Under the pieces are notes generated by a model. The model was not told where the DNA came from. It was given only the letters and a program-made list of their open reading frames with translations, and made no database searches. A program made the translations under genes and the position numbers. From Nymphalis io (lineage: Eukaryota > Arthropoda > Insecta > Lepidoptera > Nymphalidae): DNA of 64,000 bases. This document shows, piece after piece, positions 37,836-51,195 of this stretch (the stretch's first letter is position 1; each line of letters opens with the position of its first letter). The stretch covers positions 1,860,001 through 1,924,000 of the forward strand of contig NC_065905.1 in the NCBI RefSeq assembly GCF_905147045.1. The letters are read 5' to 3'.

Positions 37836-38792
37836 GCTACAATAATTATATATAATATCAATCAATCAATATTAATACATAGTATAAACTTTTTTTATTA
37901 TTTTATAATAACATGAATGAGATATTATTATCACAATTATTCTAAGCTACATATTCAGTTGATTTAAGCTATTAAGCTTAATAAAGCTATTTATATAGTA
38001 AGTTAAAGTTATCTTAACTTGTGATATAAGTATCACGTTACAATGTTAAACAATCCCGAGTGCACCGTGAGACGAACTCGTCGCTTTAAGTCACATATTG
38101 ACTGATAATTGTGGTATCATTTTGCCGTACCGTATTATACAGAGTGCTCTAAAAGCACTGTAATGAAAAAAAAAGTGTTAAAAATATATTTATTTGATTA
38201 TGTTCTTGAGATTTATTATCGTTTATATTATTAAAGTGAAATTACAATTAGTGTATAATAAGTTTTGATAAGTAATTTTTCCTTTAATTTATGATAATCA
38301 TTAGTTAATCTGGTATTAGATTAGAATACAAATTATGTAATTATAATATTTATTTTTATAGAAGATTATGGAATTATAAAAGACGTGTTCGCTTGTTCAC
38401 AAGACTTTCAGGGTAATAATTCAGCTGATCTATCACGGTTAAATAATACGAACCATCTTGAACATTCATTCATTAAGTTGGTATAGATACGTAACCGGAA
38501 GTCCGACGAAAATTAAAAAAAACATAAGTCATAATGATATAAAACTTTATAAGTTCAATGTTATCAACTCATTTTAATATATATTCTACTTTCACTGTTC
38601 ACTTACAGAAATCTACGTTATCAGCGAGTAACCTAGGCTTTTTTTCAAAAAAATTTAGTTATCCCTTCGAAAAATGCAATAATGTAACCAAAGGTATCCA
38701 AAATTTGCTGTATTTTAGTGTTGATTACCGCTGTTTGACAATAGAATATCATTTGAGTGGGTATCTACAAACGAACTGACACATGGACCTGA

Positions 38793-39060
38793 TATCCTGA
38801 TATACTGAGACATTTTTCACACACGGCCATCTGATCCCAAATTAAGCTTGTACAAAGCTTGTGCTATGGAAACCAGACAACTGATATACTACATATACTA
38901 CTTTTCTTTTATAAATACATACTTATATAGATAATTACACCCAGACTCAGGACAAACAGACATGTTCATGCACACAAATGTCTATCCTGGGTGGGAATCG
39001 AACCCACAACCTTCGGCGTGAAAGGCAAGTGTTCTGCCAACTACGCCAACCGGCTCGTCG
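38793..39060 (-). mobile_element. Family C SINE, full length
   Basis: The TTA-type tail has decayed to TATCCTGATATACTGAGAC, while the body and tRNA-like head complement (GGGAATCGAACCC, CAACCGGCTCGTCG) are well kept. Confidence 0.88.
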
Positions 39061-39199
39061 AAACCTACCGCCAAGTATTTAAGATGATCTGTCTTAGTAA
39101 AATATACTAAGCTAGAAGCTAAATCAATATAAGCATTGAGACATATATACGCCGGTGAACCAACTTTATTACATTTGTTTATATAAACATAAATAAAAA

Positions 39200-39478
39200 A
39201 AGCCGAGATTACCTAGTGGTTAGAACGCATGAATCTTAACCGATGATCTTGGGTTCAAACCCGGGCAAGCACCACTGAACTTTCATGTGTTTATAATTCA
39301 TCTCGTGCTTGACGGTGAAGGAAAACATCGTGAGGAAACCTGCATGTGCAATTCTGCCACATGTGTATTCTACCAACCCGCATTGGAGCAGCGTGGTGGA
39401 ATAAGCTCCAAACCTTCTCCTCAAAAAGGGAGAGGAGGCTTTAGCCCAGCTGTGGGACATTAACAGGCTGTTACTGTA
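39200..39478 (+). mobile_element. Family B SINE, full length
   Basis: AGCCGAGATTACCTAGTGG head, GGTTCAAACCC B box and GACATTAACAGGCTGTTACTG end, with a small internal deletion after CATGTGTTTA. Confidence 0.9.
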
Positions 39479-39639
39479 CTGTATATTAATAAAGTGTATT
39501 TGTGTGTTAAACTTTAACTTTGTTATATACTGTTAAGTTCATTTATTTATTGTCTAATGTCTATTTTGCACTTCAAAATATTGGTAACTAAAAAATATTA
39601 TAGGTAAATGTTAAAATCTCTTAATTGATAAATAATAAA

Positions 39640-39810
39640 AATTGTACGTGTTGATTTTCAAATGCAAAAGTGAGTTCGTTTGTTTGTTACGCTATCACTT
39701 CTTGACTACACGACCGATTATTATGAAATTTTACATACACGTTCTCACGAGCATAGGGTACATAACAAACCCACAGACAAAGCTGCGTGCGCAAACTAAT
39801 AATACATAAA
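39640..39810 (+). repeat. Family E repeat
   Basis: AAAAGTGAGTTCGTTTGTTTG, CACGACCGATTATTATGAAAT and AAAGCTGCGTGCGCAAACTA reproduce the order of the 7.36 kb copy. Confidence 0.65.
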
Positions 39811-40242
39811 ATTGTAGAATCTATGTTTTGAGACAGCGAATGACAATTCAAGCAAAAGTAGCCCACTCGAATGAAATATTTGGTTGAATTTTGGTATATG
39901 AGAAGTTGTTTCTACAGGTTTTATGTGGTCCATCTCCGCGATGGTCGTCACCGTTGTATCGGGTCCAGCAACATCCCACTGGACGAAGGGATTTAAATAG
40001 ATTTGGAAATTATTCATCACATAATCCGACACGTGGTGGTTTTCTCACGAAACCCATCACCAATGAGCGAGAGATGAATAATAAATACTAATTAAGTATA
40101 TAAAAATCTCGTGATCCCGTCTCTTATTTATCGTATTCTAAAGGACTTGTAAGTTTTATACAAAAGCCTAAAACGCGTGTGAACAGAAAAGTCAGCAACA
40201 ACATCTATCACAGTACATATACACTTTATATATAAGTCATGT

Positions 40243-40312
40243 ACAGTGAGCCAGTGTAATTACAGATATGAGACTGGTATTGATTCCGTGGTTGGTGAAG
40301 CATTGAATATAT
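40243..40312 (+). mobile_element. Family A fragment next to a full copy
   Basis: GTGAGCCAGTGTAATTACAG and GGTTGGTGAAGCATTG come from the centre of the element, in the orientation opposite to the full copy that starts 20 bases later. Confidence 0.6.
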
Positions 40313-40331
40313 AATGTGCTATACTTTCCGT

Positions 40332-40622
40332 GTTTTTTTTAAGTATAGGTAAGCGGACGAGCTTTTGGGTCACCTGATGGTAAGTGGTCACCAATGCCCA
40401 TAGACATTGGCATTGTAAGAAATGTTAACCATCGCTTACTTCGCCAATGCGCCACCAACCTTGGGAACTAAGATTTTATGTCCCTTGCGTCTGTAATTAC
40501 ACTGGCTCATTCACCCTTCAAACCAGAACACAACAATACCGTGTACTGCTGTTTTGCGGTAGAATATCTGATGAATGAGTGGTACCTACCCAGACGAGCT
40601 TGCACAAAACCCTACCACCAGT
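40332..40622 (-). mobile_element. Family A element, full length
   Basis: Complete from the T run/AAGTATAGGTAAGCGGACG tail to the head CCCTACCACCAGT, with few differences from the consensus of the other long copies. Confidence 0.85.
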
Positions 40623-40907
40623 GAACCTACCGATTAAAAAATTAACTAAATATTTAATTTTTCAATAAATATAAATTAGTATAAAAATAAGTCACACTAG
40701 CAACAAACCCAGGCTGATGACAATACGATTATACAGTATCAAATAGGAACACTCTGTATAATATAAATTATTTTTTTAAAAGTCTTATCTAAATTAAGCA
40801 TAAGCACTAAGAATCTGAGACCGGATGCACTATCAATAACCCAAACTATTATTACAAACATTAATACTTAGAACTACGCTACAAGTCCTTGGGAAAGTAT
40901 TATAAAT

Positions 40908-41375
40908 AAAAGCCGGATTCTCAGTGGTTAGAGCACTATGATATTAAGCAAAGATCGTGGGATCAAACCCAACAAGTTAAATGAACTTAATTTATAATAA
41001 TATATAATAATAATAATATCCTGGGACATTTTTCATACACGGCCATCTGATCCCAAATTAAGCTTGTACAAAGCTTGTGCTATGGAAACCAGACAACTGA
41101 TATACTACATATAATACTTTTCTTTTGTAAATACATACTTATATAGATAATTACACCCAGACTCAGGACAAACATACATGTTCATGCACACAAATGTCTG
41201 TCCTGGGTGGGAATCGAACCCACAACCTTCGGCGTGAAAGGCAAGTGTTCTACCAACCACGCCAACCGGTTCGTCAAATTATGTTACTTAGAAAATCTGC
41301 ATATGATTATATGCTAAATTAATTTCCTTTAAGTCTCTTTGTCCAGCAGTGGGATAATAAACTTTTTCTTTCATA
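40908..41375 (+). mobile_element. Family B SINE split by a family C SINE
   Basis: The head AGCCGGATTCTCAGTGGTTAG through ACTTAATTTATAAT (40,911-41,000) and the end GTCCAGCAGTGGGATAATA (41,341-41,359) flank the family C copy at 41,002-41,276. The C element therefore landed in an older B element. Confidence 0.6.
41002..41276 (-). mobile_element. Family C SINE inserted in a family B SINE
   Basis: The AATAATAATAATATCCTGGG tail and a complete, little-diverged body and head make this a younger insertion than its host element. Confidence 0.9.
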
Positions 41376-41579
41376 TCACCTATACTACTTTGTAATATAA
41401 TCTGTGGGTCCATATGTTTTTACTTTTGTAGGCTTTTCCATTCGAATCGTTATAGGAGAACAGTTTTGATTTTTTTTATACATTAATTGTTAAAAATTAA
41501 CCGAATGGATGTTTCATCTGGTGGTCTCAGCATAATTAAATAAACATTAGGTAAAAAATATTCCTATTATAATACTATG

Positions 41580-41815
41580 ATATCTAATGTCCCTTGAGAC
41601 ACTGGCTCACTTACCATTCAGAAAATAACGCGGGATATTTCAGGTGACTGGGCTGATTTGACTTGTCGTCGGTAAGTGGTCAAGATCGCCATTAACTGCA
41701 CTGCAAGAAGAACCCCTTATAACACCATTATCCCTCCAATCATAATATCTAAGACATTAGAACCCTTGTCCATATAACCACACTGGCTCACTCCCTCAAA
41801 CTGGAAGCAAAACAT
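41580..41815 (-). mobile_element. Two old family A fragments
   Basis: ATGTCCCTTGAGACACTGGCTCAC at 41,588 and GTCGGTAAGTGGTC...ACCACACTGGCTCACTCCC at 41,668-41,795 look like two overlapping or rearranged decayed copies. Confidence 0.55.
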
Positions 41816-42136
41816 CATTGATATTCGGGAATTGAATTGCGTATGCAACAGGCCTGAAAAATTAATGACGTCATCATAACGATTAGCTCCGTAAAACGGA
41901 AGCCGGACTAGTTCCTTGCGGTACGAATAAATTCACGTAGTATAACTTTGATAATTCTCAATTAAGAAGTCAGTAATATTGACTTTATTAGAAGCTAGTC
42001 GGCTGCAATAGCTAAACAGCAACACCAGTTCCCAGCAAAGAACAAATAACTTCGATGATTGGAAATCCACAACAGCGCGATTTTAAGGCAATAATATCCT
42101 TTTGAAATTAGAGATAGACTTCAGACAATCACTCTG

Positions 42137-42325
42137 TGGAGCCAGCTGTTGACGGCGAATATTCCGAACCGATATGACATTAAAACCTTCAAGGAAAGAC
42201 ACTCGTTCCTTAAATGACGCAAAGCACCCGCAAGCCTTCTGATTGCAGGTCTCCACGGGCGGTGGTAGTCACTTTCTATCAGGTGAGCCCTGCCTGATTG
42301 CCTCCTTAAATAAAAAAATAAATAT
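42137..42325 (+). pseudogene. LINE 3' end: last codons of ORF2 and 3' UTR with A-rich tail
   Basis: Codons from 42,137 read WSQLLTANIPNRYDIKTFKE and continue to a stop at 42,215-42,217. The pattern W..L...I...Y.I..FK is the usual C-terminus of CR1/Jockey-like LINE polyproteins. The 100-base 3' UTR that follows contains GGGCGGTGGTAGTCACTTTC and TATCAGGTGAGCCCTGCC and ends in an AAATAAAAAAATAAATA tail. Its last 60 bases resemble the tail of the family A elements. The copy is heavily 5' truncated. Confidence 0.65.
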
Positions 42326-42764
42326 GATAAAAATGCGCTGAAGTAATTATTACCATATTTCATATTAAGTAGATATGTTTTTTTTTAATATGACTTCATT
42401 TTAGGCTTTAGCGTATAGGGCTTAAAAGGTTGTGTTTTAAATGTATTTTTTTAATTTAGTCAAAGTGACCGCGAATCTTTTTTAAAAGTCCAAAGATCAA
42501 TAAGCTTAACATAATGATTAATGACACCATAACATCGTGACTGTCGTGTAACCTGACGCCATTAATTGATATACCAGAACAATTGTTTGGCTTTGCAATA
42601 ACAACACGGTACACCGTGAGCCACAGGCGGATGGAAATTATTCATGGAGACATTACGTCACAGTCGCATTCTAATTTTAAATTTTTATATTATATATGGC
42701 ATTACATTTATTTATTAATGGCCAGTTTGCAAGGGCTGTACCAGGTTGGACATATGTATTCACG

Positions 42765-42930
42765 ATAGCAAGCTATCCCGTGGCGCTCCTCGTTAAGACG
42801 GACAGGGTACCGCTGGTTTTTTAGTGGTTAGTATTCCGATGTTCGGGGCGCACTCGGCGCCTTGGACACCGGTGAGCCCCAAATCCCCCCACTGCTCCCG
42901 TGGGGTAAACGCGTAATTCGTTTTTCAAGT
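42765..42930 (+). repeat. GC-rich interspersed repeat G
   Basis: A block with CTATCCCGTGGCGCTCCTCG, AGGGTACCGCTGG, GGGGCGCACTCGGCGCCTTG and CCACTGCTCCCGTGGGGTAA has abrupt AT-rich borders. Part of it recurs at 415-500, so it is a mobile-element fragment, possibly a LINE end. The source element was not identified. Confidence 0.55.
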
Positions 42931-44425
42931 GTAAAAAAAAGCCTGAAGATATGTATGATCTGAATGCCTTGCTCATCCATCAGTTAAAGTTTCATTTGAA
43001 ATGTTATTTGGGTTAATTACAATTTTTAGTAAATACTATACTATGTGTGGGTGAGGCTTTTTTATCTATAATCGTCTGTCTTGTTATTGTTTACAATTTT
43101 CAATAATAATACGTGTGTATTTTTTTTATTTAACTTGTTTCAGAAAATTTTTCGGCTTCTGTTGACCCTTCGAGTCTTCGAGTTCTGCTGGTCTTCGAAT
43201 TCGTTGATTTGCAAAAAGGTTTTTTTGCCGGTTTTTCTCGTTAGAAACGACATTCTAAAATATATCCATTGTAATCTAATGCAAGTTACTTTAATTACTC
43301 ACTATTATATTATTAGCAATAATATAAATATCGTTTCATTTTTAAATTATAATAATAATTAAAACAATTTCAGTCGCTTCCGCCTACATCTTATACCACG
43401 CGATTCCAAACTATTGATAGTTTAGCGGCATATTGAACTCTATATGTGGGAATTACAGTATATTTTCCCTTGCAGAAACCGTGAGAATCTATGTCGAAAG
43501 CAATGATAACGGCCGATATGAAATACAATGCTCTATTTTTATATCGCTTATTTTAAAACTTTTTCCAAGTATTTAATTTACTTGCATATTTATATTTTAA
43601 TACGGCGCTGGAAAAATTTCACAATATTCGATGACGTAGTTAATATAACACCATGTATAGTGTCAGATTTTTAAATAACAAACATCATGTCACGTTTTTT
43701 TTACTGACTTACGCATTCCTATCGCCAATATAGTTAATTAATATTGGTTAAATTAAGATATAGAACATTTGGATTAAAGATTTTTTTTTTCTTTTTAATT
43801 AATTTTGTTAAAATAATTGAAGACCTAGAAATAATACTGGGACGAATTAACAAAAGAGTAGGTTGTATAATGGAATACATTTGCCTTTCTATGAATAATA
43901 AAAAAAAAAAACAATTCAAATATTGTGTTCATTCGAACAATCAAATTTATTCTAAACAGTTATTTTACGGCTTTCGAACAAATAACATCGTCTATTAATT
44001 TACGACTATATTAAAGTTCCCACACAATATAATATAAGATATCTATTAAAAATATACGTTCCCTAGAAACGGAAAGTAAATTTAAACAAATAAATACAAC
44101 AATATAATTAAAATTTTATTCATAAAGGCGACCGATATAAACAAATAAACCGAACCATGTGGCGAAATCGGTGCCGATGTCGGAGAAAAAAAAAAACAAA
44201 TATCCTTTTCTCTTTCCATCGTATAGCCTCGTCCCTTTCTGACGTCACATGTGTTTCCCTCGTAGTTTTTTTTAATTGATTTTAATAGTTTTATCAACGG
44301 GTTAGGTTCATGGTGTTATTGAGCGCGACTTATAGAGGTTTTGTTTTGATTCAACCGTTGACCTTTCATTGAGTTGGATTGACTAGGCTACCTAGTCAAA
44401 TATAAGACACATCTTAGGTAACTCT

Positions 44426-44717
44426 ACTGGTGGTAGAGCTTTGTGCAAGCTCGTCTGAGTAGGTACCACCCACTCATCAGATGTTCTACCGCAAAACAGC
44501 ATTACTTGGTATTGTTGTATTCCGGTTTGAAGGGTTTGTGAGCCAGTGTAATTACAGGCACAAGGGACATAACATCTTAGTTCCCTAGGTTGGTGGCGCA
44601 TTGGTGATGTAAGCGATGGTTAACATTTCTTACAACGCCAATGTCTAGGGCGTTGGTGACCACTTACCATCAGGTGGCCCACAGTTCTTCCGCCTTCCTA
44701 TTCTATAAAAAAAAAAC
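44426..44717 (+). mobile_element. Family A SINE-like element, full length (reference copy)
   Basis: This is a nearly intact copy of the commonest repeat in the window, about 290 bases. Read on this strand it starts ACTGGTGGTAGAGCTTTGTG and ends CCTTCCTATTCTATAAAAAA, so the poly-A-like tail defines the sense orientation. Near the 3' end it carries a block with TTACCATCAGGTGGCCCA that resembles the tail of the LINE at 42.13-42.33 kb. No obvious tRNA A/B boxes were found, so 'SINE' is a functional guess from size, copy number and tail. A possible 5-base target duplication AACTC flanks it. The copy number is typical of a lepidopteran genome. Confidence 0.85.
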
Positions 44718-45325
44718 TCGTTTAAGAAAACAATCTTCAAATATAAAGCGCTTGGCATCGTATTGTTAACGATATTACTGACATCTGTCTTATTAAAAAC
44801 TGCAAAATTGCAACAGTAAATTCAAATTTAAAATTCGAACAAGTCATCATCACTTTCAAATATATATTAGTAACGTCCTCTTATTTTTTTATAACACACT
44901 TACGTATTATATCAACAAATACATTTAATATATGTACATATTTGTATACCCACTTACTTCATTTAATAGCGGTATAAATATTTCAAACACACATCCACAC
45001 GTTTAATTATTAATTAAAAAAACGTGACCGCAATCGAATGATTATTAATTTCAACATTTATCTTCATTCATGAACTAAAGGTCATATCGTACAAGCCTTA
45101 ATGAATGAATGGAAATATCATATGTATACTGCTACTTGTGAAGATTGGATAAATATTTTTTAAAACAAATAATCACATTCATGAGCTTCAAGAAATAATA
45201 ATGTTTCTAAAATCAAAGTCTTAGTTCTCTTTTTAAATTACTTATTCTTTTTTTTTAAATCTACATTAACAAAATAAGGCAAGGAAAACATTCTTGGATT
45301 CTAAATAAATTATACTTATTTAAAT

Positions 45326-45508
45326 AAATAGGCAAACTGGAAAATAGGTCAACTCATGGTAAGGTCACAAAATCAATTAATCATCCATTTGTCTATACGA
45401 TACATCCCTTGTGCCTCTTTATACTGCCTCACTCACCCTGTAAACCGTAATAATACGTGTTGTGATGTACCTACCCAGACTTACACAAAGCCCTACCACC
45501 AAGTAGAC
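45326..45508 (-). mobile_element. Family A element, decayed with deletions
   Basis: The tail-like ATAAATAGGCAAACTGG, CATCCCTTGTGCCTCTTTA and the head ACACAAAGCCCTACCACC remain. Confidence 0.65.
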
Positions 45509-46888
45509 ACAAGTACACATATAGTAACTACACACCTGTGCAAAGAAACTCAAAGTCGTTTGTTTTGGTCATATCTGGCTCAGCCATAACGGTATCAATA
45601 TATGAATGTAATGATTACGCTTAGCTTAATCGTTATAGCTCACAGGTGTGTGCGATCCTCAAGTATCGTATCGACATAAATATGTCTCCAGAGATATACT
45701 ATGATACGAACACGCCATGACATTTCAGATCTGGCAGAGTGTCAAGCAATCGAACCATTGGCAGCTGTCGTGCAGAAATATAACAAGTGTCATGAAGTAT
45801 TACTCATTTAGTTATATCGTACATATAATAAATCATAAATAATATATTATTATATTTTAACAAATTATGTGTAAAATAAATTATAGTTTTTCAAACTTGG
45901 CGTTTTAATTTTATATCATTGCTCATATTCATTTTAGAAAAAAAAACCAATTATAGACAGCAAAAGGAACAACGCAGAAAATTTCAAAGTAATTTTAATA
46001 TATTATCACTGTTATGTAGATAAAAATAATTATAAAAGTATCATTCCGTAGCAAATGTATCTCACAGCTCATCTGTTAACTGGGAACAAAATAACCATCT
46101 TAAAATAACTCGGGGTTCATTATTCTAATCGATAAAAAACGAATCGTAAATATATCGTACGTCTCCCCCTAGATGGAGTGGTGGATACGTCATTATAGTA
46201 TTTAAATAGTGACAAGTATGACGATAGTCCTATTTATACGTATATCCAATTCCAAAGGAATAAATTTTTTAATTATGTTACTTGCTTTATATTTTATTAT
46301 GATAAAAAATCTTTGGATAATAAAAATACAATTTCAAGGTCAATTTTCTTTTGTAACGTTTTAGTGTCTAACGTTACGTCACGTGTATACACTTTATTAA
46401 TGAAATGCTACTAATATAATACATTAACGGTTATATTTATAAAACGAATTCCCCCTTATTTAATGTTATACTGTTATCTATAATTAATGTTATTAACTAA
46501 TACAGTTGTATGACACTCGATGAAACGATAAAATACATAAATTATAAACAAAGTGTGTCCATTACATGTATTTTTAACAATTTTTGGGTCAGGGTTGTAA
46601 TTAACAAAAAATTAAAATTTCACCAAATATTTATAATACCACGATACCAATCTTTGCCAACCCTACAAGGTGCTACGTTGGCCATAAACAATGTCATTTT
46701 TTCACTATTCATAGACAAGTTTTTTCTTTTCCGTTTTTTTACCGCCATTATGTCATCTCACACGGTATGTCCCTAATGAATAATAAATAGTCTAATTACT
46801 CCATGGGGAGGTTATTGATGTATTTATTACAATTAACTGTTGTAGGAAGTTAATTTCTATTTTTACAGTAAGTCATACTGTTTAATTA

Positions 46889-47163
46889 TTTTTATGGTGT
46901 TAGGTGTGCAGACAAGTGGGCCTTATGGTAGGTGGTCACCACCGCCCAAAGACGTTGTCATTGAAATACTAACCCTTATATCGAGAATGCGCCAACGACC
47001 TTGGGAACTGAGATGTTATGTCCCTTGTGCCTGTAATTACACTGGCTCACTAACCCTTCAAACGGGAACACAACAATACCGAGTACTGCTGTTTTGCGGT
47101 ATAATATCTGATGAGTGGGTGGTACCTACCCAGACGAGCTTGCACAAAGCCCAATCACCAGTA
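46889..47163 (-). mobile_element. Family A element, near full length; last SINE-like copy before the repeat-poor zone
   Basis: The tail block is diverged (GGGCCTTATGGTAGGTGGTC) but the central and head parts are close to the other copies. Beyond it, no fresh family A copy is seen to the end of the window. Confidence 0.85.
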
Positions 47164-50100
47164 AATTAATACATTAAAATGGCAGATTTTAAGAGGATAT
47201 CCGTCACAAAGTGAACTCCACGCTGGCGAAGCGAAGTTTTGCTAGTAAATAAATACAATAACTTTAACAAAAATAAATACATCCACTCATTATTTTTTTT
47301 AAAATCATTTACAGAATAAACGGCCATCATTATCGTGTTATTAATACGACACACATGTGATCCTCTATTCCATTTATAAACTACGTCATTTTATTTGTGA
47401 GGAACTTTTTTTTCTTATTAATACTGGCCGACTATAAGATAATATTAATTATCTGTATATCTTATATCGAATGCCATAATTGTATCATTCTATCTGTGTT
47501 TATTGATTTTAACGTGTATTTTGAATATTTGTATTACCTTAGTATGCAAACCAAGGGGTATTCTTAAACTTTATCAGTACTCACCATCAGGGTCCAATTC
47601 AGCTAAAATATTGTCACTTTATCGCAATCGAATCGAAGTGCAATCGTTGCCGTTTATCCGTTTTCCTATTATTTAATTTAATTATGGCTTATTGGTATGA
47701 AAGTTATCAATTAAGTTTGGTTTTGACGCAACGGTATATGTTAACATAATATCGGTTCGGATTCGATACGAATAAATATATATTAGTTAAAGTTGGATTG
47801 GAATTGGATCGGTAATCAATCGTTATATACACCCAGGTGTGATAAAAAAAAACAAAATCCGAATTACAATATATAGACTATTAAATCGCCCTTTTTAAAG
47901 TGAAAATTAGGCAATCGCTTGATATAATTAATTACGTCAACACACATACGGACGCTAAACACATTAGCATTCCGCGATGTCGGTTAGAAATTAATATAAG
48001 CTCACGATCCATCACCGTTATTCCTAATCTATTAAAAAAAATGTCACAATTGACCCAGAAACGGGGTTATTCTAATGTTAGACGATATCTTATCGTATGT
48101 CCATCTGTTGTTTAATGTTTTAAATTAAAAGGGTAAGTGGGATCACCTGCCTTAATAGGTCAAAAATAAAGTCTTTGATTTATGTATCTTTTATTTTAAT
48201 GGGTATTTTGTTAATTTTCCTATGTTGCAACATTTATGATGACCACACGTGTAAGGTTTCGCAATAGAATTGTACTAATTAACATACATATGTATTATGT
48301 TATATACATTTTTTAATAGCAACAATATTTGCTTAATTCGTATATACTATGATTATGTAAACGAATATTTAACGGAGAGGAAGTAAAACTGTTTAAGAAT
48401 TTCCTAATAAATAACTGATAATATAAATTGATTTTTCCGATCAATAAACAGATGGACAAAATTGTATGACGTATTTCCTTATATAACTAACTAATTTTCT
48501 TTTATAAAAGCCATCAATTATAAATTCAAATTAATTATCTACAAATAAATTTAAATTAACGATAAAACATACACGCGCATTCTAAAACTAATTTTATTAC
48601 ATAAAAATATTCATGTACAGTCACAACCTGACAGTTATATAAAAAAATACGTGACGTTTCTAATCAATTATCGATATTCGAATGTATCGTGTTAGATGGA
48701 TATTAAAAAAAAAGTGTCACCTTTATAGCACAATGAAATTGAAAATGTCAATTTCGACGAGTTAACATTTTTATTGCTTCGATTTCCTTTAATCGGCGCG
48801 AGTGATATTCGATACGTTAGAATTGAGCCTTTATTGTTTTTGAGGTAATTTTGTGATATTTAATATCTATTACTCCATTTTCTAGAAAAAAAAGATATTT
48901 GTCATCGATAAAAAAATAACGCGTGCGTTTTTATTTTTTCTATCAATAAGTCGGTTTTGTTTAGTATGTTGATTTAAAATTATAATTATACAGTATTCTA
49001 TTCACAAGAGATCAATATCATCTATGCGAAGGGAAAATGCAAAAACCAATCAACGCTTAAGACAAAATGTGTGCTCACCTTTATTTGAAATGGCGGTAAA
49101 AATTCTCCCTGTATTTATACGTCATGCACTTAGCACACGTTCAAAAAGCACTCGCGTTTGCAAACAAAGAGTAACAGACGACTCGAAAATCCATCAATCA
49201 AAGAACTGCAATGAAATAATCGAATTTCTGAACGTCGAGTGCAGTTCAAAGCACAAACGAGGAACCGCAACAGATTAAAAAGAGAATAAAAAAGGTACAC
49301 CAAGTTCCGAAATATGACTAATATCTGGCACAAAGTTCAGTGTCGATAACGCGTCTATGGCAACAAAAGGAGGAAGGACGAGGGAAGGAATTCAAAAAAG
49401 GAACGCTCCGAACGCACGGCATTTGAATTTCGACGAGATAGATGCCGATTTCGATTTGGAATGCTTCCCATTCATACAACACAGATTATTATTGACATTT
49501 TGCAAACTGTCTTTAATATTTATTCAGAAAATTTTCTGCATATCTCTTATTAAGATATTCGAATAAGAAAATACTCAACTATTTAATAAGTTCTTTTACC
49601 GTTTTTCTTACTTTATAAGAACTTGTTACCTGAAACAATATATACGACCTACTTGCATGAAAATAAATAATTAGAAAAGAATATAGGCCGTTGAAGAAAC
49701 GTCGAACTAAAAGGCATCGATTGAAAGCGAGTTCGCCAACTTTGTCACGAAACCTATGCACGATAGATTTTAACTGCCATTCGCTATTACATAAACAAAA
49801 TTACGATAGCTATTATTACAAAGTAAGCGCGCTAAATTAGACCTTATCGTTTTGTAATAAGGGCTATTAATCCAGTTCCGATACTAATAGTAAGTTAGAT
49901 ATCTCTTCGATGTTTTAAAAGTTTACGCGTGCGGTGATCGGTCTGTTTAGTTATATTTATGAGTGTGATAAAATTGTTTGCGGCCGTGTTCGGTTCATTT
50001 CAAATCAAGCACCTGTCTCCGTTTTATCTTTATTGTCTATAAAATTATCGAAAGTATTCATATAAATTATAAACGTTTTAGTTATTGAAAACAAAGGTGT

Positions 50101-50999
50101 ATAGAAATGTGTAAAAAAATTAAATACAAAACGATTAATCATAGATAATTTTTAAATGAAAGTTTATTTTTAAAGATACTTCAAATCTTAATTATTATTA
50201 ATTGTTTATTTAATGCGATTTCAAAAGTAGTGTCCGCAATTGACTTACCATACTAATTTTAAATTCTCTCTATTTTTGAATCAATAATCATTTAAAATAC
50301 AACTAGCGCTGTCTGTTGTTCCAAATTTGAAATTTATTCTTATCAATTACGTAAAATCCTTTAAAGATTCAGTCATGTGTCAATGTGTTGACGAACGTTT
50401 TAACGCACACCAACTCACTCTTATTGTTATATTTCACGTTTAGTTTACGTCATTTGTAAATTTATCCACAAATGGCGGGAACATTCGAAAATGGAACTCG
50501 ACGTCTAAGAAACGTGTCCGTAATAACAGTTACCAATGAAAGTGTCTAGTCATGCGACAATCGAGGAAAGCGGTAACTATCATACCGAATTCAATAAGGA
50601 CCCTTCGCCACACGACAAATTTACAATTCTAATATATAAGTAATTTAAACGATTTATATTTCACGTATTACAAACACATTCGCATCGAAATATAGTTGTT
50701 GGGGCATAGGAGTAGTGACAAGCACGCAACCGGGGTTACCATGTCTTAATGATATTTTAAGACACGATTAATCACTATGAAATGTCAAATTACTAACAGT
50801 TATATTTGTGATTTATTTAAATTAATTTTTTTTAAGTGCCTAGTACTCTGATATGAATATGATAAATATTATAATTTCTAATATCAACGCATAAACCACA
50901 GTTGATTTTAATTGGTTAAACGTTGTTTAAAATAGAATAAATTTCAAAATATAGGTAATATTATGAATTTTCTTTTTTTTAAATTACTTGTCTCTTGTT

Positions 51000-51195
51000 C
51001 TTCACCTGCGTGCGAAGAGGTAGGGTCAGTTTTTATGTACCCAATTTCCTTTTCTGTACCCTGATAACGTGTATGCAAAATTTCAGGATCGCTTGAGTAG
51101 CTACGATGTTAGCGTAACAAATAAACAGTCACTTTTTTGACTATAATAACAAAACTATGAAAATAAACTTTGTCTGCACTTATATTATATTAGAA
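51000..51195 (-). repeat. Family E repeat in the repeat-poor zone
   Basis: TTCACCTGCGTGCGAAGAGG, CGTGTATGCAAAATTTCAGG and GTTAGCGTAACAAATAAACAG are a reverse copy, one of only two repeat traces between 47.2 kb and the cut exon. Confidence 0.6.

Noticed and set aside
43446..43454. Isolated Su(H)-type site TGTGGGAAT
   Set aside because: No partner sites or CpG-bearing island nearby. Single 8-base matches are expected by chance. It does show that the 57.77 kb site alone would be weak evidence.
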